A DNA stretch of 64,000 nt from a virus: IMG/VR virus record IMGVR_UViG_3300022752_000054, positions 1-64,000 of that record; one strand, 5' to 3'. Both the position numbers and the translations under genes were made by a program. Under the pieces are notes generated by a model. It ran no database searches and was not told the DNA's origin. It saw only the letters and a list, made by a program, of their open reading frames with translations. This document shows, piece by piece, positions 14,671 to 23,265 of this stretch (positions are counted from its first letter, which is position 1; the number at the start of each line of letters is the position of its first letter).

Positions 14671-15018
14671 ATGAGAAAAGTTAATAAGCCTTGGGGTTAC
14701 GAATTGATCTGGGCAGAAAATCCAAAATATCTTGGTAAGATTCTTTACGTCATGGCTGGTAAACGTTTATCCTTGCAATACCACAAAGTGAAGGATGAAA
14801 CAATCATGGTGAAGAAAGGCACCATGAAGCTAGAGTTTGGAAATTCGAAGACCGGTCTCCAAGAGATTGAAATGAATGAAGGAGACTCCTTCCACATCTC
14901 GCCCGGGCTTCTTCACAGAATGGCTGCCGTCACTGACTGCGAAGTCATCGAGGTCTCGACTTCCGAGCTAGCAGACGTAGTCAGAGTAGAAGATGATCAT
15001 GGTCGCGTGAAACCCTGA
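14671..15018 (+). CDS. cupin, mannose-6-phosphate isomerase type II C-terminal-like (115 aa)
   Basis: ATG at 14671 gives MRKVNKPWGYELIWAE, the hallmark opening of the ManC/GMP-PMI cupin. Then SLQYHKVKDETIMVKKG, EGDSFHISPGLLHRMAA, EVIEVST: metal-binding His and Glu positions of the cupin fold. It is a stand-alone cupin without the nucleotidyltransferase half, so a sugar-phosphate isomerase or sugar-binding role is likely but unproven. It could modify host surface glycans or sugar nucleotides. Confidence 0.75.
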   Translation: MRKVNKPWGYELIWAENPKYLGKILYVMAGKRLSLQYHKVKDETIMVKKGTMKLEFGNSKTGLQEIEMNEGDSFHISPGLLHRMAAVTDCEVIEVSTSELADVVRVEDDHGRVKP

Positions 15019-16566
15019 TCACTGGTCTTCGAACCACGAGATTGAAAAAGTTGCTTCAGAACTTAGTTTATTCGTCTTTGCTGCGATCGTCAATGTCTCA
15101 CCACTCGTGAGGAAGAAGTTTTCTGCTTGTATAGTCAAGATGGTAGCCTCGTTCGAACCAACTATGAAGCTTTTGACGAGTTGAGTATTAGGTCCGATGC
15201 TTATCGAAGTCGCAGACAGATCAGCTGCTGCTATCGATTTGTTTGTATCAACGTGTTGAAAGTTGACAGGGCCTCCGAGCACGGCATTCTTGTATACATA
15301 GACTTCCGTCAAAATTGTACTCGCGGCGTTGCCCGTATCAGTACCGACCGATATGTTGAAAAGATCTATCTCGCCGTAGTTACATTGACCCAGGAAGTTT
15401 CTGTTGGCACGTATGGTCAACACAGGTGTGAGCGTGGTGTCAAGATCAAGTGCTGCGCCGACGCGAGCAGAACCCGTAGCAAATGCTGGTCCTATGTTAC
15501 GAATCACCAATCCTTCAGCGAAAACTCCTGCTGAAGCACCTTTGATGGTGACAGGTGTAGCCAACGATCCGCTGTTGTAGACACCCCACTTGGCGGTCAT
15601 CTGGGGATTTCTGAGGACTGTGGTGGTCCTACTGTTGGCGTTCTTTATCATGTGGCACCCAGCCAACAGGCCCGTTTCGGAGTTCTCCACCGCAAAGAAT
15701 GCATTGCCGAACCCGAGATACTGGAAGCCGACGGAGTAAACATTTCCATACCTCGGGTTCAAGGCAAATCTCGATTCACCGGTTCCATCCATTTTATCAA
15801 TGTTCCACTGGGACTGTGAGATGAATGTCTCGATTGGTAGTTCTCCCGTTTGAACCACCGCTGTTGTGGCTATCTGAGTTGCTCCGTTGAACAGAGAAAA
15901 AGTTCCTCCTACGGGCCCTGGGCGTCTCGATACGAAGAAGACGGTTCCATCGATGGATTCTGCATCCCAGCCTGAACCGACCTGTGAGTAATCTGCCTGT
16001 GATAATTGGTAAGAAGTCTGGTTGTTTGAACTTCCACCATTTATCGCGACAGTTCTTGAGGCCCCTCCGAGGGTGACCGTGATGGTGGCAGCTCCGGCTG
16101 GTGGGGTGGTGATGGAGAAGCTTCTGATCTCCCGCTTGGATCTCTCGCGGTGCAGTATGCCGAACTCGCTGTTCCGTTGAGCGAAGAAGTAACCGGTCTC
16201 TTCGTTACCGATTCCTGCCAGCTGAAGCGTGTCGGGTGCGCCTGGATCGAAGATCGCCGTCATCCTACACATGGAGCCCTGTCCAGGGCGATACTTGAGA
16301 CTTCGAGACAGCCTCACCTCGGCGGATCCTGATGTAGATGTTCCTGAAGAGCTCGTCATGATTCCCAGCGAAGCGGTCACGAATGCACCAGCCCCAGCTG
16401 ACGATGTGGTCCATTGTACTGGATTTACGGTATAGATGAACGCAGCCTGAGCCGTGGGGTGCGCTTCGGACACAAGGGGAGAACCGAAAGGTCCGACGGC
16501 ATTCGCATTGATGCTTCCCTCGCTGGCAAATAAAGATTTCTTACCAATCGTCGTAAATCCTGACAT
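15019..16566 (-). CDS. phage virion structural protein (515 aa)
   Basis: Resembles a widespread family of large-phage structural proteins: YRPGQGSMCRMTAIFDPG, IGNEETGYFFA, EFGILHRERSKREIRSF, an internal Ig-like stretch (TITVTLGGASRTVAING), QWNIDKMDGTGES, and GNVYSVGFQYLGFGNAFF. The N-terminal and C-terminal parts are Ala/Thr/Ser-rich beta structure. RBS GGGGAGA before the ATG. Exact position in the virion (head decoration or tail) unknown. Divergently transcribed from the structural gene at 16620. Confidence 0.6.
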   Translation of the reverse strand: MSGFTTIGKKSLFASEGSINANAVGPFGSPLVSEAHPTAQAAFIYTVNPVQWTTSSAGAGAFVTASLGIMTSSSGTSTSGSAEVRLSRSLKYRPGQGSMCRMTAIFDPGAPDTLQLAGIGNEETGYFFAQRNSEFGILHRERSKREIRSFSITTPPAGAATITVTLGGASRTVAINGGSSNNQTSYQLSQADYSQVGSGWDAESIDGTVFFVSRRPGPVGGTFSLFNGATQIATTAVVQTGELPIETFISQSQWNIDKMDGTGESRFALNPRYGNVYSVGFQYLGFGNAFFAVENSETGLLAGCHMIKNANSRTTTVLRNPQMTAKWGVYNSGSLATPVTIKGASAGVFAEGLVIRNIGPAFATGSARVGAALDLDTTLTPVLTIRANRNFLGQCNYGEIDLFNISVGTDTGNAASTILTEVYVYKNAVLGGPVNFQHVDTNKSIAAADLSATSISIGPNTQLVKSFIVGSNEATILTIQAENFFLTSGETLTIAAKTNKLSSEATFSISWFEDQ

Positions 16567-16593
16567 ATTTCTCCCCTAACAAAAATCTTGTAG

Positions 16594-16599
16594 TATAAT
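16594..16599 (+). promoter_or_regulatory. candidate -10 element (TAGTATAATT)
   Basis: TATAAT 21 bases before the ATG at 16620, in the 53-bp divergent gap between two structural genes. No clear -35. The same GTATAAT-type hexamer precedes several other genes in the window. Confidence 0.35.
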
Positions 16600-16619
16600 T
16601 AGGTAAGGGATCATAAAAT

Positions 16620-17012
16620 ATGTCGCTAAGTTGGCCACAGAATGGAGAGTATTACGCACCAGCCTACCAGGTATCGGCGTTACCCTATCTGTCCTCATCA
16701 ATTATATCTGTCGGGAACGTGCACAAGTATGAGTTCCCCTACGTCACCAAGTTCATCAACATTGTTAATAGAGGTGCCAATATCGGTGACAAAATTGCCC
16801 TGGCGTTTACCGAAAACGGCCTCCGGACAGGAAACTACATAACTCTCGACCAAGGCGTCGCCATCGATCAAGAGATCAGGACTTCCGTGCTCTTCATCTC
16901 AGGATCCGATGGAACAAACATCGACTATCAGATCTTCTGCGGGCTCACGACGATCCCAACCAAAAACTTCTTGACGCTCACCGGTTCCAACGGGCACTCA
17001 GGCGTCGGCTGA
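16620..17012 (+). CDS. small structural-type protein (130 aa), paralogue of 26000-26404
   Basis: Short beta-rich protein: YEFPYVTKFINIVNRGANIGDKI, LAFTENGLRTGNYITLDQG, YQIFCGLTTIP, ending GSNGHSGVG. The product at 26000-26404 has the same motifs (VTKSITFVNTD, VGFTENGINGTNYVLVNGG, YSIYCALTTID, YWDGVG) and length. The two surround the PilY1/TilS region. Likely a virion decoration or fibre-associated protein; that role is inferred from its structural neighbours. Confidence 0.6.
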   Translation: MSLSWPQNGEYYAPAYQVSALPYLSSSIISVGNVHKYEFPYVTKFINIVNRGANIGDKIALAFTENGLRTGNYITLDQGVAIDQEIRTSVLFISGSDGTNIDYQIFCGLTTIPTKNFLTLTGSNGHSGVG

Positions 17013-17131
17013 TCTCAACAGAAAAATAATTGAGCGACGGCGTGTAAAACACTCTGACCCTAGGTTACTATAGGATCATCAAACAACGGAGGAAACGAAA
17101 ACAAAAGGTTGAGTTTGCAGATTGAATGTTT
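17013..17131 (+). promoter_or_regulatory. leader region of the split tRNA gene
   Basis: A 119-bp gap with a CTCAA ... TTGAG hairpin just after the upstream stop, then TACTATAGG about 60 bases before the tRNA, which could serve as its -10 element. No coding sequence seen. Confidence 0.25.
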
Positions 17132-17443
17132 CCGCCTCTAGCTCAATAGGTCAGAGCAGTGCGCTTAAAGGTTCATAATACTAAACAGTAAAATGCATGT
17201 ATTATGAATCAGGGCTGCCGGATGAAACACTCCGGTATAACTTGACAAATTCGGGGAACGCTAAGTGGGGAAACTCATATGCCAATCCCGAGCCAAGCCT
17301 GGTAAAACAGGAAGGTGTAGAGACTAGACGTCAAGCCCGAGAGGGAAGGGATAGTCCAGACCACAAACAACGTAAGTTGGCGATGAAAATCGCAGTGGAA
17401 CTGCATAACGCAAAGTGTTACGGTTCAAGTCCGTAGGGGCGGA
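17132..17443 (+). tRNA. tRNA with CAU anticodon (Ile2 or Met), interrupted by a group I intron
   Basis: Exons 17132-17165 and 17404-17443 join into a 74-nt cloverleaf: acceptor CCGCCTC/GGGGCGG with discriminator A, U8-A9, D-stem GCTC/GAGC, anticodon loop CTCATAA, T-arm TACGG-TTCAAGT-CCGTA. CCA is not encoded. The only blemish is a G-A mismatch at 27-43. Loop CTCATAA fits both tRNA-Ile2, whose C34 is converted to lysidine, and elongator tRNA-Met. The TilS gene 7 kb downstream favours Ile2. The intron sits between U33 and C34. Confidence 0.85.
17166..17403 (+). ncRNA. group I self-splicing intron, 238 nt (IC3-like)
   Basis: Catalytic-core landmarks are all present: a 12-bp hairpin after the 5' splice site (GGTTCATAATAC with GTATTATGAATC), P2 CCGGA/TCCGG, P3 strands TTGAC and GTCAA, the P4/P6 region TTCGGGG ... 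CCCGAGCC, the conserved GTGTAGAGACTAGACG followed by GATAGTCC for P7, P8 CCCGAGAGGG, and a terminal G at 17403. The core closely follows the Azoarcus tRNA-Ile(CAU) intron. U17165 ends the 5' exon; a GGC at the base of the hairpin could pair with GCU as the guide. It encodes no endonuclease of its own. Confidence 0.85.
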
Positions 17444-17450
17444 CAAATAT

Positions 17451-17490
17451 AAGGAATCTTTAGACTAATCCTCTAAAGGTTCCTTTTTTT
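17451..17490 (+). terminator. rho-independent terminator after the split tRNA
   Basis: Stem AAGGAATCTTTAGA with TCTAAAGGTTCCTT around a short loop, followed by seven T. Ends the tRNA transcript and faces the convergent endonuclease gene. Confidence 0.8.
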
Positions 17491-17543
17491 ATTGCTTCGA
17501 TTTCATCCTTCATGATAATCTTTAATTTCTTGGGAAAACTTTT

Positions 17544-18242
17544 TCATTTGGCTTTGTCTCTGTCTGTTGCACAACCCTTTACTTCTACGTAGAGTTTTAA
17601 TGAATCTATGTAGAAGTCAGGAAAATATTTCCTCTGGCCTTCCCAATCATACTCAAAGTATTCTAGGCATCTTTGTGGGTTCAATCCTTCATTTTTAGCC
17701 CAATCATAAAATATTATTTCCCACGTGCTGTCAAATCTCACGCCATCTATTGTTACTTTTTTAGCACGAAAACGATTTAAGTTTGAATAAGATTCCGGGT
17801 GTTCTTCAACTGCTTTCTTCATGTAAGCGCGTATCTGATCTTTTCTTTCTTGCGAATATTGCCGACCAGACAATTTCTTTCTTAATTTCTCTTTTGTTTC
17901 TTCGGTGATTGGATTCCTGATTCTACGCGGATTGTCTGGACATTGTGATTCATGACACATGAGACTTAAGAAAGAAGATTTGAACTTCCCAAGATCACAA
18001 TCTTTTTGGCAGAATTTACATAAGAATTTTTGAGTCTCTGTGCACTCTTTTCTTCTCTCTTTGACCGCTTTTCTCTTTAAGGTTATCGGGGAAGCTTCTC
18101 CACCCACATATTTTCCTTTTCTAGAAGGAATTTTCAAGTTCTTGCTTCTGTTAGGATTTGATTCACACCAAGCTTCATGAATCCTCAGCGACATTAGGTT
18201 CGGCTTCTTCGATTCTTTCCCGCAATATTGACAATGATGCAT
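17544..18242 (-). CDS. putative homing endonuclease, zinc fingers plus PD-(D/E)XK/Vsr-like nuclease (232 aa)
   Basis: Start set at the ATG at 18242 (MHHCQYCGKESKKPN). The N-terminal region has two zinc-finger-like units (CQYCGK ... HEAWC and CKFCQK ... HESQC), then a NUMOD-like basic stretch, then the nuclease: RFDSTWEIIFYDWAKNEG, YFEYDWEGQRKYFPDFYI, LYVEVKG. The F-x-S-x-WE and PDF ... EVKG elements suit the Vsr-like/EDxHD class. The protein at 56466-57074 has the same layout. The frame runs on upstream through a tRNA-like sequence and a terminator, so no clean RBS is seen; the gene may be an insertion that uses a tRNA target. Confidence 0.65.
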   Translation of the reverse strand: MHHCQYCGKESKKPNLMSLRIHEAWCESNPNRSKNLKIPSRKGKYVGGEASPITLKRKAVKERRKECTETQKFLCKFCQKDCDLGKFKSSFLSLMCHESQCPDNPRRIRNPITEETKEKLRKKLSGRQYSQERKDQIRAYMKKAVEEHPESYSNLNRFRAKKVTIDGVRFDSTWEIIFYDWAKNEGLNPQRCLEYFEYDWEGQRKYFPDFYIDSLKLYVEVKGCATDRDKAK

Positions 18243-18289
18243 AATGATATAAGTATCAGCTACTCTTACCAATTGAGCTTTTCCACAAA
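18241..18289 (-). other. tRNA-like 5' half at the endonuclease start (possible remnant)
   Basis: On the minus strand GTGGAAAAGCTCAATTGG and then TAAGAGTAGCTGATACTTAT looks like acceptor, D-arm and 5' anticodon arm of a tRNA. No matching T-arm follows; instead the endonuclease frame begins. Could be a tRNA broken by endonuclease insertion or a chance similarity. Confidence 0.3.
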
Positions 18290-18324
18290 TAAAAAACCGG
18301 CCCGAGATTTCTCCCAGGCCGGTC
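18290..18324 (-). terminator. rho-independent terminator (minus strand)
   Basis: On the minus strand ACCGGCC ... GGCCGGT with an 18-base loop region and a run of T. It closes the transcript of the gene at 18354-18866 and would also separate it from the endonuclease. Confidence 0.75.
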
Positions 18325-18353
18325 ATGTTAGGTACGATTATGTGGTCAAATCA

Positions 18354-18866
18354 TCATGATGGTCCGCCGCCGAAGCCACCACCACCGAAGCCTCCACCAC
18401 CGCCGCTAAGCACTCCGACAGCGATCTTGAAGGTCACGCCGGAGACAGTTGCGATAAAGTAATAATAAGTTGCCGGTCCCATTACGGCTGAATAAGTGCT
18501 GCCGTATGAAGCAGCGAAGTTTATGTCGCCGAGGGTGAGTGGCACGTTTCCGCTGGCTATTTGAGAGACAGCGTTGTAAGAAGCATCTGAAGTTGATATC
18601 GTGTATGCTTGAGATGCATATGTTGATGTCAACGAATTGAATGCTGCAGATGAGTTCTGGAATACAACGTCGCCACCTTCGTTGACCGTTGTTGTTTCGG
18701 TTCCGCCTCCAAACATTGCCGGTCTGGTCCAAGATACCGCCTCGCCACCACCACCACCACCGCCGCCAAGCGGAGCAGTTCCAGCGGCCATTGAGCCACC
18801 AGATCCGGTGAACTTGATTTGTTGCCCAGCTGTGTGATTTTCTGTTTTCTTGTATTTAATGGCCAT
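18354..18866 (-). CDS. Gly-rich virion-type protein with shared N-terminal anchor (170 aa)
   Basis: ATG at 18866 has AGGAGAT upstream. The N-terminus has IKFTGSGGSM followed by a poly-Gly stretch, matching IKFSGTGGSL plus poly-Gly in the LamG protein at 23266-24201, so the two share an anchor and linker. The middle is Ser/Thr/Ala-rich beta structure; the tail is GGGGGFGGGGFGGG. Probably a tail fibre or decoration protein; the Gly-rich end could be an adhesive or tip segment. Inference from composition and neighbours. Confidence 0.55.
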   Translation of the reverse strand: MAIKYKKTENHTAGQQIKFTGSGGSMAAGTAPLGGGGGGGGEAVSWTRPAMFGGGTETTTVNEGGDVVFQNSSAAFNSLTSTYASQAYTISTSDASYNAVSQIASGNVPLTLGDINFAASYGSTYSAVMGPATYYYFIATVSGVTFKIAVGVLSGGGGGFGGGGFGGGPS

Positions 18867-18952
18867 AAAGATCTCCTGATCGAACGCGATGTCGAGCGTC
18901 CGACGCAAATATAATTATGTAATCTTTAGTAGAATCGTTGTAATATAGAATC

Positions 18953-21900
18953 ATGTTCCGAAAATTCGAAATTGTTTTTTCGATGGTTCTGTTCGTTGTT
19001 GCAGGAGTCTACTCTACCGCTCGAGCCCAATTCACGCCGCCGCTTGATTCCAAAGTGAAGATTCCAAATGTGCTGTTGTTAATCGACACGAGCGGATCAA
19101 TGACATGGTCCCTTGACGGTGGCAACGCGGACTGCAAGGACACTTTAAATCCCAAGAAAGCCAGGTACACGATTCTAGGCGAGGTCCTTACGGGAACCGT
19201 GGACGATTTGGATTGTTGGTCTGGGATCGATCCCTTGAGCCTTGGAACATCTGCTGTTCCACTCATGTCTAATTCAGAGAGACATCAACCAGGTGGACAG
19301 AATTGTGTTCCTACATTAAACCTTGATGTTGATATCATTAATTCTCTCAAGGCACAACCCTTTGGTTGGCCTTACGAGGCGGCCGATAAAGACAACTCAT
19401 CCGCCATCACTTACTGCGGTGCTAAGACATCGTCGAGGTTCACACGTTGTTTCAACGCTTCGACGTGGGGTACCCGTGACGTGTGCAACAAGGCTAACAT
19501 CGGTTGGAACCAGGCTGCCGATGGTTTGCTTGACACCTATGGATCCAAGATTCGTTTTGGAATGATGTCATTTGATTCACTCGTGTGGTCAGGATACTCC
19601 ACGGCTGATTTCTATTCCAATAAAACGATGGCATGGTGGACTCCTGAGACCGGTGGAACTGTAACATACACGTATGATCCCCTGTGCCGAAACAACACGA
19701 TGGGTCACTATTGCTTCCTATATTATTTCCCATACATGTACTATGACGTGGCTGAATGGTCGTATTGGCATGGAACCGGTACCACGTTGAGTTCTACATG
19801 GCTCACAGGAACTAGATCGGCCACGTTGTTTCCTTCCACAGCTATCGTAGGTGGGATGTACTCGTTGGCTTCATCAGATATTGGTGCCAGGAATTCCCGA
19901 GCTTTGCCCCACAAGGGAAGACTGATTGGATTCGGACATCCGGATGCAGTTGCTACTGATACGGTTGCACACAACGAAATGGTGCAGGATTCTATCCTTG
20001 GTTTGTCGATGAACCTAGAACATAATACTCCTCTTGCAGCTCTAATGAGGGATGCCTATGAGTTCATTTCAAACGATGTTTCTACCAACGGTGTGACCAT
20101 TCCCCATCCAACGACTTCAGCACCTACGCTCACCACAATTGGACCTCAAACTGATGTTTATTTTTCCAATGCTGCCCGTTGTAGAGACACACTAGTGATT
20201 CTTGTGACAGATGGTGAGCCTACAGGAGATTTGAACGACAGGATGTCGTACTGGGCAGGAAAGCTCGCTGTCGAACAGGATGTCAAGACGATCGTGTTCG
20301 GCATTGGATTGGAGACAGCAAGGTGGAAACCTAATTCTACAATCCTCTCCAAGAAGTGTAGCGATCTAGTTCCTGCTGATTACAGTTCTGTTTCGACAGG
20401 AACTTCGATCTGTACTCGTGATGGATTGAACTGGAAGTACGCGGACAATCCACTGTTCACTTCCGGACTTACATCCACCGATAGATCTGCCATTCGTGCC
20501 TGTTGCAACCTTCTTGAGACCGCGATCCTTGGAGATCCAACAAATTCCTACGGACAGGTTCCGTACTTCCCCAACGATCAGGCTCAACTCAAGCAAACCC
20601 TTGATACGATCCTCAAATCAATCGCAGGAACAACAGTAAGCAGAACTGTTCCGGTCTTCGCCAATATCTCTTCAACCTTTCAATCAGGTAACGCCCCAGC
20701 TTCATACTATGAACTACGATCAGCTCTCATTCCTGCCTCAAAACCCACCAGTGGAACCCTCGAGCGGGTGAGGTATGCCTGCGATAATTCATCCGAACCT
20801 GTTCGACAAAACATCGAAGAGATCAAGGGGGATCAATTCCACAAGAACCTCGATGCTACATCTGTCAGGCCTCGAAAGTTCATTACTGTTGTTCCGTTGA
20901 AGGTTGGAAATGTTGTAAAACCAATGTGGACCATCAGGCCTTCCACCGTTGTTGAGGATCAACTAATGGGATCTCCTGCAACTTCAGGAAACTTTGTCAG
21001 GTTGGATGGAACATCACCCGATCTTACAGCACCATATCAATCTGATTTTGGTGTTACGATCGATAATTTATCTTCCACTATCACAGCCTTGGGCGGAACA
21101 TATCCGAAAGGATCAGAACTGTTGAACCTTTCGTCGACCGATGCCTCCACATGTCTGAGCCAGGTTGGTACCAACACATTAGAAGAATGTGCTAAAAGAG
21201 TGCTGCAGTGGTACGGAGGAAGTTCTCAGGTATACCCTCTGTCAAATGGCAACATGTCACCTTCACGAGATCCAAACGTTTGTGGTGGTTGGGACAAGTG
21301 CGGTCCGCTAGGAGCAATCTTCAGGTCCAATCCCGTGATTGTTGAACCGCCCACACCCAATGCAGCTGAGCAATCATTCTCATCCAATAAACCATCGGGC
21401 GCTCAATCATTCTACCAACAACAACGAACTCGTCCAACGATGCTGTATTCCCAAACGATCGATGGAATCCTACACGCATTTGTCATGTCCAAGAATGCTG
21501 CCCTTCCTGATCCATACGGAAACGTATCCACGGTGGATTCTCTGGAGAACAACGAGCTATGGAGCTTCATTCCTCCCGCGATCCTTCCACAGATCTGGCC
21601 TAACTTCAAGACAGAGGCTCGATTGTTGGATGGACCTCTCACAGTTGGAAACGTTGTGTTCAGCAGGAACATGACTCAGACTTCCGAGGGTGCAACAGAT
21701 CTCTCAGGGTTCAGAACTGTGTTGGTTGGTTCATCCGGTTACGGAGACTCAGGATTCTACTATGCGATGGATGTCACCAATCCGATGGAACCACGGTTCC
21801 TGTGGCAGCTCGTCAACTCATCGGGTGGAAACGCGTTGTTCGGAAAGGTCTTACCGGGAGCCGCAATCACAACGCTAAAGATCAAGGATCCAAAGGATGG

Positions 21901-23197
21901 AATCATCAAACAGGTCGGTGTTGCAATCCTTCCAGGAGGAAGAGATCCAGGTACACCCACGGTCACAATGTCTCGTAGGATCTTTTCTACATCACGTTCA
22001 CCAATCTTCTCATGGAACGGGCAGTATTATCCGCGTGCCCTGATCAGAAGCTGGGGCGCAAAGGTACCTTCTCGATCGTTGACCATCGTTGAGCTAGAGA
22101 CGGGTAGAATCATCGCCCGCATGGCAGGCGAATGGGGTGATAACCCAGGAAAGACATCGACAGTAACATGCTCAGGCGGTCCCAGCGGAGCTGATGCAAC
22201 AACTTGTGGTTTATCACCGAGTGTCATCGTGAATCCGACTCGTGTTAGCTTTGATTCGCCCCTAACAGGAACACCAGTGGCATTTCCATCCGGTGTTGCA
22301 CAAACATCCACACGGGTATACGTTGGTGATGCAGACGGTGTTGTTTGGCGTGTCAACATGATCGACCCAGAACCTCTAAAGTGGACTGCAGAGATTGCAT
22401 GGGATGCCTACAATCACTCTTCTGTCCCTAATAATTCTCTAAAACTATCCTATGTTGTCAATGGAATCAATTCAGGAAACCCTTTAAACCTATCCACAAC
22501 ATCACTGTCAGCTGCTACAATGGGCCAGCCTATCGAACAACAACCAATTATTTCCGTAGATTCTCGAGGAGTTCTAACTGTGACGCTGACAACAGGCGAT
22601 GGAGAATCTTTCAACACCGTTTCTCCAGGAACTCTCAACTTCCTTACAACATTTGTTGATGGTTTGAACACAAGTGGTACGGCATTCGAGCCAATCATCA
22701 ATGCCACACAAGGTATTTCAATGGTGTTTACCGACGGTGGAAGGGTGACAGGACCCCCTACGCTCTTCGATGGTAAACTATTCTTCAGTTACTTCTCGCC
22801 TCAAACGGCGACAGTTTGCACCTCAGGTAAAAGTGGTTGGTGCGCCGTTGATTTCCTGAATGGTAACAACTCAACTCCAATGGCTGTCATGGATGTGGAT
22901 CCGTTTCTTCCAGGTAACGATCGTTGCACCACATTCCAGAACGGTGAGGTCGTCTTCGGTCTTGCAATCAATGCTGTTCCATCCTGCGTTCAAACGGAGG
23001 ACAACTTCAACGATCAGTGGTTGGCAGGTCAATACAACAGTTATTCATCTTCGAAAGGTATGAACTACCAACTCGTGATGCAGACAAGCCAAGGTGGAAC
23101 ATCTGAGAATGGTTCAACAATCAACTCCACACGAATCGCTCTTCCTCCGCCCCGAGCGAAGTCTCGACTACAATCATGGGTCTCCGTGATGCAGTGA
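18953..23197 (+). CDS. PilY1/PilC-like protein with vWA domain (1414 aa)
   Basis: Large exported protein. Residues 1-25 are a signal peptide ending ARA-Q. A von Willebrand A domain starts at VLLLIDTSGSM, with MIDAS residues D45, S47 and S49, and contains the conserved VILVTDGEP near 415. From about residue 800 the PilY1-type beta-propeller appears: SQTIDGILHAF near 831, ENNELWSFIPPAIL, and VYVGDADGVVWRVN near 1122, the modified-propeller DxDG signature. Many Cys in the N-terminal half suggest disulfides. PilY1 caps type IV pili and binds surfaces. In a phage context it could mimic the pilus tip, bind pili as a receptor, or be exported to alter host adhesion. It sits between adhesin genes on the other strand. 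Confidence 0.8.
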   Translation: MFRKFEIVFSMVLFVVAGVYSTARAQFTPPLDSKVKIPNVLLLIDTSGSMTWSLDGGNADCKDTLNPKKARYTILGEVLTGTVDDLDCWSGIDPLSLGTSAVPLMSNSERHQPGGQNCVPTLNLDVDIINSLKAQPFGWPYEAADKDNSSAITYCGAKTSSRFTRCFNASTWGTRDVCNKANIGWNQAADGLLDTYGSKIRFGMMSFDSLVWSGYSTADFYSNKTMAWWTPETGGTVTYTYDPLCRNNTMGHYCFLYYFPYMYYDVAEWSYWHGTGTTLSSTWLTGTRSATLFPSTAIVGGMYSLASSDIGARNSRALPHKGRLIGFGHPDAVATDTVAHNEMVQDSILGLSMNLEHNTPLAALMRDAYEFISNDVSTNGVTIPHPTTSAPTLTTIGPQTDVYFSNAARCRDTLVILVTDGEPTGDLNDRMSYWAGKLAVEQDVKTIVFGIGLETARWKPNSTILSKKCSDLVPADYSSVSTGTSICTRDGLNWKYADNPLFTSGLTSTDRSAIRACCNLLETAILGDPTNSYGQVPYFPNDQAQLKQTLDTILKSIAGTTVSRTVPVFANISSTFQSGNAPASYYELRSALIPASKPTSGTLERVRYACDNSSEPVRQNIEEIKGDQFHKNLDATSVRPRKFITVVPLKVGNVVKPMWTIRPSTVVEDQLMGSPATSGNFVRLDGTSPDLTAPYQSDFGVTIDNLSSTITALGGTYPKGSELLNLSSTDASTCLSQVGTNTLEECAKRVLQWYGGSSQVYPLSNGNMSPSRDPNVCGGWDKCGPLGAIFRSNPVIVEPPTPNAAEQSFSSNKPSGAQSFYQQQRTRPTMLYSQTIDGILHAFVMSKNAALPDPYGNVSTVDSLENNELWSFIPPAILPQIWPNFKTEARLLDGPLTVGNVVFSRNMTQTSEGATDLSGFRTVLVGSSGYGDSGFYYAMDVTNPMEPRFLWQLVNSSGGNALFGKVLPGAAITTLKIKDPKDGIIKQVGVAILPGGRDPGTPTVTMSRRIFSTSRSPIFSWNGQYYPRALIRSWGAKVPSRSLTIVELETGRIIARMAGEWGDNPGKTSTVTCSGGPSGADATTCGLSPSVIVNPTRVSFDSPLTGTPVAFPSGVAQTSTRVYVGDADGVVWRVNMIDPEPLKWTAEIAWDAYNHSSVPNNSLKLSYVVNGINSGNPLNLSTTSLSAATMGQPIEQQPIISVDSRGVLTVTLTTGDGESFNTVSPGTLNFLTTFVDGLNTSGTAFEPIINATQGISMVFTDGGRVTGPPTLFDGKLFFSYFSPQTATVCTSGKSGWCAVDFLNGNNSTPMAVMDVDPFLPGNDRCTTFQNGEVVFGLAINAVPSCVQTEDNFNDQWLAGQYNSYSSSKGMNYQLVMQTSQGGTSENGSTINSTRIALPPPRAKSRLQSWVSVMQ

Positions 23198-23202
23198 GCC
23201 AA

Positions 23203-23236
23203 ATAAAAACGACCGGGAGTTTTAGTTCCCGGTCGA
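23203..23236 (-). terminator. rho-independent terminator (minus strand)
   Basis: Stem GACCGGGA/TCCCGGTC; reading minus, it is followed by CGTTTTTATTT. Serves the convergent LamG gene at 23266. In the plus direction the stem is followed by A residues, so it is weaker for the PilY1-like gene. Confidence 0.7.
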
Positions 23237-23265
23237 AAAACTAGGTTAAGTTTTTAGTGTGTAAA

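Noticed and set aside
17197-17436. 79-codon frame inside the tRNA intron
   Set aside because: It spans intron core and 3' exon; the structured RNA explains the sequence and the frame has no RBS or coding look.
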